Of a stretch of DNA of 64,000 nt, positions 58,538 to 64,000 are shown in pieces. The DNA is from Methylosinus sp. H3A (lineage in GTDB: Bacteria > Pseudomonadota > Alphaproteobacteria > Rhizobiales > Beijerinckiaceae), in the NCBI RefSeq assembly GCF_015709455.1, contig NZ_JADNQW010000005.1, positions 3,554,001 to 3,618,000 on the forward strand, given 5' to 3'. The position numbers and the translations under genes are program-made. The stretch's first letter is position 1. Every line of letters begins with the position of its first letter. The notes below the pieces were generated by a model, which was not told the origin of the DNA, did not search any database, and saw only the letters and a program-made list of their open reading frames with translations.

Positions 58538-59242
58538 GTGAGCGATGAACGAGGCAATGCGCCGCTTTCCCGCTCCGCTCGCGCGGAGGCGGTGGAGGCG
58601 TTCATTCGGGAGGCGCGGCGCGTCGACGCCTCGGCCGAGCGGGGCCGGCTGATCTTCGCGCTCGACGCCACGATGAGCCGCCAGCCGACATGGGATCTCG
58701 CGCAATCTTTGCAGGGACGCATGTTCGAGACGACGTCCGCGCTCGGCGGGCTCGATGTGCAGCTCGTGTTCTTTCGCGGCTTCGGCGAATGCCGAGCCTC
58801 GGATTTCGTCGGCGGCGGGCAGGGGCTCGCGGCCTTGATGGCGAAAATCTCCTGCCGCGGCGGCCGCACGCAGATCGCCAAGGTGTTTCGCCACGCGCTC
58901 GAGGAGACGGGCGCGCGCCGCATCGGCGCTCTGGTCTTCGTCGGCGACGCGATGGAGGAAAATGTCGACGAGCTCTGCGAACTCGCCGGCCGCCTCGGCC
59001 TTCTCGGCGTCAAGGCCTTCATGTTCCATGAGGGCGGCGACGCCGAAGCCGGCTCCGCCTTTCGCGAGATCGCGCGGTTGACCGGCGGAGCCTATGCCGC
59101 ATTCGACGCCGGAGCGCCGCGCCGTCTCGCCGAGCTTCTGTCCGCTGCGGCCGCTTATGCCGCGGGCGGGCTGGCCGAGCTCGAACGGCGCGCTACAAAA
59201 GGCGAAGACGCCGCCCGTCTTCTTTTGTCACAGATGGGGTGA
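58538..59242 (+). CDS. VWA-domain-like protein paired with a J-domain gene
   Basis: A 234-residue protein resembling a von Willebrand A fold: LIFALDATMSRQPTW carries a D-x-T-x-S metal-site (MIDAS)-like motif, and IGALVFVGDAMEENVDELCE gives the later acidic loop. No signal peptide. GTG 58538 is the apparent start. It is followed after 12 bases by a membrane-anchored J-domain gene, an arrangement pointing to a shared complex. Family members are found across alphaproteobacteria with unknown role. Confidence 0.8.
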   Translation: MSDERGNAPLSRSARAEAVEAFIREARRVDASAERGRLIFALDATMSRQPTWDLAQSLQGRMFETTSALGGLDVQLVFFRGFGECRASDFVGGGQGLAALMAKISCRGGRTQIAKVFRHALEETGARRIGALVFVGDAMEENVDELCELAGRLGLLGVKAFMFHEGGDAEAGSAFREIARLTGGAYAAFDAGAPRRLAELLSAAAAYAAGGLAELERRATKGEDAARLLLSQMG

Positions 59243-59254
59243 GGAGCCCGCTTC

Positions 59255-59980
59255 ATGCCCGTTCTGATCGGATTTCTCGCATTGGTCTTGGCGCTCTACG
59301 GATTGCGCGTGTTCACACGCGCTTCGCCTGCGGCGATGGCTCGCATGATTCGCAAAGGCGGCGGCGCCGCGACGATCGCGCTCGGCCTGTTCTTCATTCT
59401 GCGCGGACGCATAGACATCGGCCTGGTGCTGACCTCTGTCGGCATGTGGCTCTATGGCGCCTTCTCGCGCGGGGTGAAGCGCTTCGGCCATGCGAGCGCG
59501 GGCGGCGGCATGTCGCGTGTGCGCTCCGCCATGATCGAGATGGAGCTCGACCATTCGAGCGGCGCCATCCGCGGCACGATCCTCGCCGGCAAGGACGAGG
59601 GCAAGAGACTGGACGCGCTCACCCGATCGGCGGTGATGGAGCTCTACCGCCATTGCCGCAGCGTCGATCCGGAAGGGGCGCGTCTCTTAGAGGTGTATCT
59701 GGACCGCCGGTTTGCCGGCTGGCGTCAGACAGGAGACGGTCGACGCGACGCGGGGGGCGCCGATGCGGGCGGCGTCGGACCAGGCCGCCGCGGCGGCACG
59801 ATTTCGGAAGATGAGGCCTATGAAATTCTGGGCCTCAAAAAGGGAGCGGCGCGCCAGGACATTGCGCGGGCGCACCGCGATTTGATGAAGAAGCTTCATC
59901 CGGACCATGGCGGGACGACCGATCTCGCGGCCCGGGTCAACGAAGCCAAAGATGTCCTCATGCGTCGTCATCATCATTGA
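59255..59980 (+). CDS. Membrane-anchored DnaJ-domain protein
   Basis: A 241-residue protein with two N-terminal transmembrane helices (LIGFLALVLALYGLRVF and ATIALGLFFILRGRIDIGLV) and a C-terminal J-domain (DEAYEILGLKKGAARQDIAR, LMKKLHPDHGG) with the essential HPD tripeptide. It ends in HHH. The J-domain would recruit cytoplasmic DnaK to the membrane. The middle segment (MIEMELDHSSGAIRGTILAG) is the alphaproteobacterial DjlA-like linker. It is co-transcribed with the VWA-like gene. Confidence 0.9.
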   Translation: MPVLIGFLALVLALYGLRVFTRASPAAMARMIRKGGGAATIALGLFFILRGRIDIGLVLTSVGMWLYGAFSRGVKRFGHASAGGGMSRVRSAMIEMELDHSSGAIRGTILAGKDEGKRLDALTRSAVMELYRHCRSVDPEGARLLEVYLDRRFAGWRQTGDGRRDAGGADAGGVGPGRRGGTISEDEAYEILGLKKGAARQDIARAHRDLMKKLHPDHGGTTDLAARVNEAKDVLMRRHHH

Positions 59981-60035
59981 AGCTCGGCCTTGTTCGCTCA
60001 ACGCTCGTCGCTTTTTGGAAAAATAGGTCCGTCGT

Positions 60036-61703
60036 TCAATTCTTCGTCGCGAAACAGGAGAAGCCGGAGCGCTTCAGGGCGCGACAGGCCGTCTCCGCGC
60101 TTTTCTCCTCGAGCCCGGCGAAACGGGCGCGATAGAGCGTTTCTCGCCCTTTCTGCACCTTCTCGGTGAAGGCCTTGGCTGTGGCCGGCACGCCCTTGGC
60201 GCGAGCGCGCGAGAGCAGTTGCTGCGCCTTTTCGGCGTCGTCCGTCGCGCCGATTTGAATCATCCAACCCGAGTGAATCGGACGCGCCTGCTCGGCCTTG
60301 GACGGTTCGGCGCGATCGCTGCGGGCGACCAGCGTGCGATCGGTCTCCGAAGCGCGCGGCAGAGCGGCCGGCGTCGTCGCCGCGGCGGATTTCGTCCCAT
60401 GCCCGGCCTTGGCCGCCGTCGAGCCGTCCGTGGTCGCGCGGACCCCGTCACGGCGCGTCGTCGGCTCGGGCTGGCGGCGGGCGCCGCGCTCGGGCGCCGG
60501 CTCGGCGGCCTTGCGACCGCCGGCGACGAAGGCCGGACGAATCTTGTCGGCGCGCTCGGGCGTCGGAAGCGAGATAACGGGAGCGGCCGAGGCGAGCGCC
60601 AGCGGCGGCGCGGCGCGCGGCGCGGGGGGAGCCGTGATCGCGGCTGCGACGACCGGAGTCTCCTCTTCCTCGGCGGCGTCGATCCGGGCGACCGGCGCGG
60701 GCTCGCCTTCGGTGATCGCGCGCGCGGTGCGAACTGGCGCGCCGTCGCCGATGTGCTCGGCGATGAGTCCCGCCATCACATTGTCGCGCGCGGCGGCGGT
60801 GCGTCCGCCCATGACGACGGCGACGATATGATGGCCATCGCGCCGCACCGAGGTCAGCAGATTGAAGCCCGAGGCATGGGTGTAGCCGGTCTTTATGCCG
60901 TCGACGCCGCGGATCTGGCCGAGCAGATGATTGTGATTGCGGTGCGACTGGCCGCGCCAGACGAAGGCGTGAGTCGAGAAATAGTGGTAGAAGCGCGGGA
61001 AGCGGTCCTGGATCGCGCGGCCGAGCACGGCGAGATCGTGCGCGGTGGTGATCTGCTGGTCATTGGGCAGGCCGGAGGCGTTGGCGTAATGCGTCCGCGT
61101 CATGCCGAGCTGATGGGCCTTGCGGGTCATCATCTCGGCGAAAGTCTCCTCGTCGCCGGCGATGTTCTCGGCGATCGCCGCGGCGATGTCGTTGGCCGAT
61201 TTGGTGACGACCGCCTTGATGGCGCTGTCGACCTCGATCGTCTGGCCGGGCGCGAGGCCGAGCTTGGTCGGAGCCTGCGCGACCGCATGGGCGGAGATGA
61301 CCAGCGGCGAATCGAGCCGCAGGCGGCCCTTCTCGAGCTGCTCGAACAGCAGATAGAGCGTCATCACCTTGGTGACGGAAGCGGGGTGGCGCAGCTCGTG
61401 CTCGTTGCGCGCATAGAGCGTGCGGCCGCTATTCGCGTCGACGACGATCGCCGCGAATGCCGGGCCCCCACCGCCGCCGGCGTGGCCGCGCCGCGCCGCA
61501 TGGACGAGATGCGCGCCGCCGCGGCGATGATGCGCCGCATGATGGATAAAGGCGTGACGCGCGTGATAGCCCCGCCCGGAATAATGATGCCGCCTGGCCT
61601 CCGCGGGCGACGAGAAGAGCGCCAATAGCGCAGACAGGATCGCGGCTTGCGCTACCATCCACTTCCACCGCTCGAGCCCGCTCGCGACGCCACGCTTCGT
61701 CAT
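60036..61703 (-). CDS. dacA-like: D-alanyl-D-alanine carboxypeptidase with SPOR domain
   Basis: Low-molecular-mass penicillin-binding protein that trims the terminal D-Ala of peptidoglycan stem peptides in the periplasm. 555 residues: signal peptide, a His-rich segment (eleven His between residues 39 and 74), then the catalytic domain with S109-V-T-K112, S169-A-N171 and K271-T-G273. A proline/alanine-rich linker and a C-terminal SPOR domain (SGWMIQIGATDDAEKAQQLL, about residues 475-555) follow, the last targeting denuded septal glycan. The His-rich segment is not a family feature. Confidence 0.92.
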   Translation of the reverse strand: MTKRGVASGLERWKWMVAQAAILSALLALFSSPAEARRHHYSGRGYHARHAFIHHAAHHRRGGAHLVHAARRGHAGGGGGPAFAAIVVDANSGRTLYARNEHELRHPASVTKVMTLYLLFEQLEKGRLRLDSPLVISAHAVAQAPTKLGLAPGQTIEVDSAIKAVVTKSANDIAAAIAENIAGDEETFAEMMTRKAHQLGMTRTHYANASGLPNDQQITTAHDLAVLGRAIQDRFPRFYHYFSTHAFVWRGQSHRNHNHLLGQIRGVDGIKTGYTHASGFNLLTSVRRDGHHIVAVVMGGRTAAARDNVMAGLIAEHIGDGAPVRTARAITEGEPAPVARIDAAEEEETPVVAAAITAPPAPRAAPPLALASAAPVISLPTPERADKIRPAFVAGGRKAAEPAPERGARRQPEPTTRRDGVRATTDGSTAAKAGHGTKSAAATTPAALPRASETDRTLVARSDRAEPSKAEQARPIHSGWMIQIGATDDAEKAQQLLSRARAKGVPATAKAFTEKVQKGRETLYRARFAGLEEKSAETACRALKRSGFSCFATKN

Positions 61704-61865
61704 CTATCCCAATCCCGTTTCACTGCCCGCGTCATGTGCTCGGCCGCGCCCGCCAGCGTGGGCGTTGCCGAAAAGTCACATGATTACAATCTTACCGAAC
61801 CGAGGTTACCCCCTGGTTAAGGCAAAAGCCGTTCGGGATTGTGGTTTTGCATCGCAACATTCTTA

Positions 61866-61893
61866 TTGACTTCGATTGTGCATTGCATATAAG
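61866..61893 (+). promoter_or_regulatory. Sigma-70-type promoter of phasin gene
   Basis: TTGACT (61866-61871) and TATAAG (61888-61893) with a 16-base spacer in an A+T-rich stretch, about 75 bases upstream of the phasin start. It is among the best matches to consensus in the window and fits an abundant granule protein. Confidence 0.65.
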
Positions 61894-61969
61894 TTTTCAT
61901 TGTCACCTGAGCGCATGGAGTCCGCCAAGGGGCGAAGGCCGAAGCGCGCTCGATACGAGGACGAGACCG

Positions 61970-62311
61970 ATGGTTGCCACTTTCGAAAGCGTTCAGCAGG
62001 CGGGCAAGGAGCAATTCGAAGCGGTGTCCGCGGCGGCGGCCGCCCTCACCAAGGGCTGGCAGACCATTGCGGCGGAGACGACCGACTATTCGAAGAAGTC
62101 CTTCGAAAAGAGCCGCCTCCTCGCTGAAAAGCTGATCGGTGTCAAGAAGATCGACGAAGCCATCCAATTGCAGTCGGATTACGCCAAGGGCGCGTACGAG
62201 GATTTCATCGCCGAGGCGACCAAGCTCGGCGAGCTCTATTCCAGCCTCGCCAAAGAGGCGTTCAAGCCGGTCGAAGCGGCGGCGACGAAAGTCTATTCCG
62301 CGGGCGAGTGA
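61970..62311 (+). CDS. phaP: Phasin (PHB granule-associated protein)
   Basis: A 113-residue amphipathic helical protein of the Phasin_2 type, MVATFESVQQAGKEQFEAVS, KGWQTIAAETTDYSKKSFEK, YAKGAYEDFIAEATKLGELY. Phasins coat polyhydroxybutyrate granules and limit their coalescence. Type II methanotrophs accumulate this polymer, so the gene suits the organism. It has a near-consensus promoter and its own terminator. Confidence 0.92.
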   Translation: MVATFESVQQAGKEQFEAVSAAAAALTKGWQTIAAETTDYSKKSFEKSRLLAEKLIGVKKIDEAIQLQSDYAKGAYEDFIAEATKLGELYSSLAKEAFKPVEAAATKVYSAGE

Positions 62312-62347
62312 GCCGCCGGCTCGACGCGTCCTCGACCCTCGTCTCGG

Positions 62348-62379
62348 AAAAGCCGGGCGGAATTTTCCGCCCGGCTTTT
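62348..62379 (+). terminator. Rho-independent terminator of phasin gene
   Basis: AAAAGCCGGGCGGAA pairs with TTCCGCCCGGCTTTT around two bases; the descending strand ends in TTTTC. It lies 37 bases after the phasin stop. Confidence 0.88.
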
Positions 62380-62524
62380 CGTTTGTTCGACCTCTGTGGC
62401 GCCGCGGCAAAATCGCGAAGCCTGTGCGTAAAATCCGCGGGCGGCGACGAGCGCGTTGCGAATCCGGCCGCTGCGGCGCGATATGGCCGCCGGAGACCGG
62501 GGGCGCGTGCGAGGAGGCGGCCAA

Positions 62525-64000
62525 ATGAGCGTGATCGACGAGGTCGGCTTCGTTCATCTGCATGTCCACACCGCCTTCTCGCTGCGCGAAGGCGCGCTGA
62601 CGCTCACGCGGCTCATCGATCTGGCCCAGAAGGACCAGATGCCGGCGCTCGCCGTCACCGATACGGATAATCTCTTCGGCGCGCTGGAGTTTTCGGAAAA
62701 GGCCGCCAAGGCCGGCGTCCAGCCGATCCCGGGCGTTCAGCTCACCATCGATTTCGGCGATGGGACGCAGAGCGCCGTGGGAGCTACGGATGGCCGCGGC
62801 CATATCGTGCTCATCGCGCAGTCGGAACGCGGCTACGCCAATCTGATGCGACTCGCCTCGCGCGCCTATCTCGAGCCCGCGCTCGGCGAGGCCTCCCATG
62901 TGTCGCTCGACAGTCTCGCGGCCAATTGCGAAGGGCTGATCGCGCTCACCGGCGGGGCCGAGGGCGGACTCGACGCTCAATTCGCGAAAGGCCGGCCGGA
63001 GCAGGCGCGCGCGCGGCTCGAGGCGCTGCTGCCCCTGTTCGACGGCCGCCTCTATGTCGAGATCCAGCGCCATGGCCTCGATCAGGAGCGGCGCGTCGAG
63101 CCGCAATTGCTCGATCTCGCCTATCGGCGCGGCCTGCCTCTCGTCGCGACCAACGAGCCGTTTTTCGCGACGGCGGCGGATTTCGAGGCGCATGACGCGC
63201 TGCTCTGCATCGCCGAGGGCACGGTGACGAGCGTCGCCGAGCGCCGGCGGCTCTCGCCGCAGCATTATTTCAAGACGCGCAAGGAGATGCGCGAGCTCTT
63301 CGCCGACCTCCGCGAGGCGACGGATTCGACGGTCGAGATCGCGCGCCGTTCGGCCTTCCGCCCGCTGACGCGCAAGCCCATCATGCCGCGCTTCATGCTG
63401 GACGGGGAAGGGGGCGGGGAATCCCTCGAGGACATAGAGGCGCGCGAATTGCGCCGGCAGGCGAAGGAAGGCCTCGAGGCGCGCCTCCTCGCGCAGCCGC
63501 CGGCTCCGGGGCAGACGCGCGAGACCTATGACGCGCGCCTCGAATTCGAGCTCGACACGATCGAGAAGATGCGCTTTCCGGGCTACTTCCTGATCGTCTC
63601 GGACTTCATCAAATATGCCAAATCGCAAGGGATTCCGGTCGGGCCGGGGCGCGGCTCGGGCGCGGGATCGCTGGTCGCCTATGCGCTGACCATCACCGAT
63701 CTCGATCCTCTGCGCTTCGGCCTCTTCTTCGAGCGCTTCCTCAATCCCGAACGCATGTCCATGCCGGATTTCGACATCGACTTCTGCCAGACGCGACGCG
63801 GCGAGGTCATCGATTATGTCCGCGAGCGCTATGGCGCCGAGAAAGTGGCGCAGATCATCACCTTCGGCTCATTTCTGGCCCGAGGCGTGCTGCGCAGCGT
63901 CGGCCGCGTGCTGGAAATGCCGCTCGGGCAGGTGGACAAGCTCGCCAAGCTGGTCCCGCAGAACCCCGCCAAGCCGGTGACTTTGGCCGAGGCCGTCGCC
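62525..64000 (+). CDS. dnaE: DNA polymerase III alpha subunit, 3'-truncated by window edge
   Basis: Replicative polymerase subunit. ATG 62525 is preceded by GAGGAGGCGG, and 492 codons run in frame to the window edge. The product starts MSVIDEVGFVHLHVHTAFSL, the PHP domain of bacterial DnaE (residues 1 to about 260). The polymerase palm follows with GYFLIVSDFIKYAKSQGIPV, GPGRGSGAGSLVAYAL and the catalytic aspartates in MPDFDIDFC. The remaining fingers, beta-binding and tau-binding regions (about 650 residues) are outside. DnaE1 type rather than ImuC/DnaE2 is favoured by the intact motifs, but the missing part would settle it. Confidence 0.95.
   Translation, partial: MSVIDEVGFVHLHVHTAFSLREGALTLTRLIDLAQKDQMPALAVTDTDNLFGALEFSEKAAKAGVQPIPGVQLTIDFGDGTQSAVGATDGRGHIVLIAQSERGYANLMRLASRAYLEPALGEASHVSLDSLAANCEGLIALTGGAEGGLDAQFAKGRPEQARARLEALLPLFDGRLYVEIQRHGLDQERRVEPQLLDLAYRRGLPLVATNEPFFATAADFEAHDALLCIAEGTVTSVAERRRLSPQHYFKTRKEMRELFADLREATDSTVEIARRSAFRPLTRKPIMPRFMLDGEGGGESLEDIEARELRRQAKEGLEARLLAQPPAPGQTRETYDARLEFELDTIEKMRFPGYFLIVSDFIKYAKSQGIPVGPGRGSGAGSLVAYALTITDLDPLRFGLFFERFLNPERMSMPDFDIDFCQTRRGEVIDYVRERYGAEKVAQIITFGSFLARGVLRSVGRVLEMPLGQVDKLAKLVPQNPAKPVTLAEAVA

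Overview
The window is about 65% G+C chromosomal DNA from an alphaproteobacterium, most probably a type II methanotroph close to Methylosinus or Methylocystis. The strongest evidence is a complete mmoX gene (18703-20286, minus) for the alpha subunit of the soluble methane monooxygenase hydroxylase, with all di-iron ligands in place. The housekeeping genes agree with this: a ppk-ppx-rnd cluster, tyrS, proB, pal, gltB, an NDUFS4-like gene, a phasin and dnaE. I see no insertion sequence, prophage or CRISPR array.

Layout. 0-5 kb: polyphosphate metabolism (ppk, cut by the left edge, and ppx), then RNase D. 5-10 kb: a TPR protein, a CobW-type metal GTPase with a DUF1826 partner behind a 21-bp Zur-like palindrome, a solitary Mrr-type nuclease and a Bcp peroxiredoxin. 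10-17 kb: a large AsmA-like protein, then a TonB-dependent receptor followed by a His-rich lipoprotein and a 49-residue membrane peptide. 17-21 kb: tyrS and the orphan mmoX, which has a sigma-54-type promoter, a long A+T-rich upstream region and a hairpin-rich 3' region. 21-30 kb: a family I.5-type lipase, a DUF2076 protein, proB, an exported intradiol dioxygenase homologue, two 67-residue unknowns, tRNA-Trp, pal, a lipoprotein and a tandem pair of paralogous two-helix proteins with four conserved cysteines. 30-36 kb: an alpha/beta hydrolase and a four-gene locus (DUF2946-like protein, FecI sigma, FecR, TonB receptor). That receptor carries the CxxxM and HxM copper-site motifs of OprC. 36-48 kb: hsp20 with a heat-shock promoter and ROSE-like leader, gltB, a Tat-exported phosphoesterase, a class III aminotransferase, a double cold-shock-domain protein, DUF192, three tRNAs (Pro, Arg, Arg) and an NDUFS4-like subunit. 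48-54 kb: a second DUF2946-like/FecI/FecR/receptor locus, parallel to the first but with a siderophore-type receptor. 54-64 kb: metC, a solitary amino-acid binding protein with DUF817, DUF2478, a VWA plus J-domain pair, a DacA-type carboxypeptidase with SPOR domain, a phasin and the start of dnaE.

Common theme (inference). Metal supply recurs. In methanotrophs copper decides whether soluble or particulate methane monooxygenase is made. This window holds an sMMO gene, an OprC-like copper receptor with its own surface-signalling regulators, a paralogous regulated receptor locus, a third TonB receptor with a His-rich lipoprotein, and a zinc-type GTPase operon. The items most worth follow-up are the orphan mmoX with its promoter region, the paired DUF2946/FecIR/receptor loci and the four-cysteine tandem pair.
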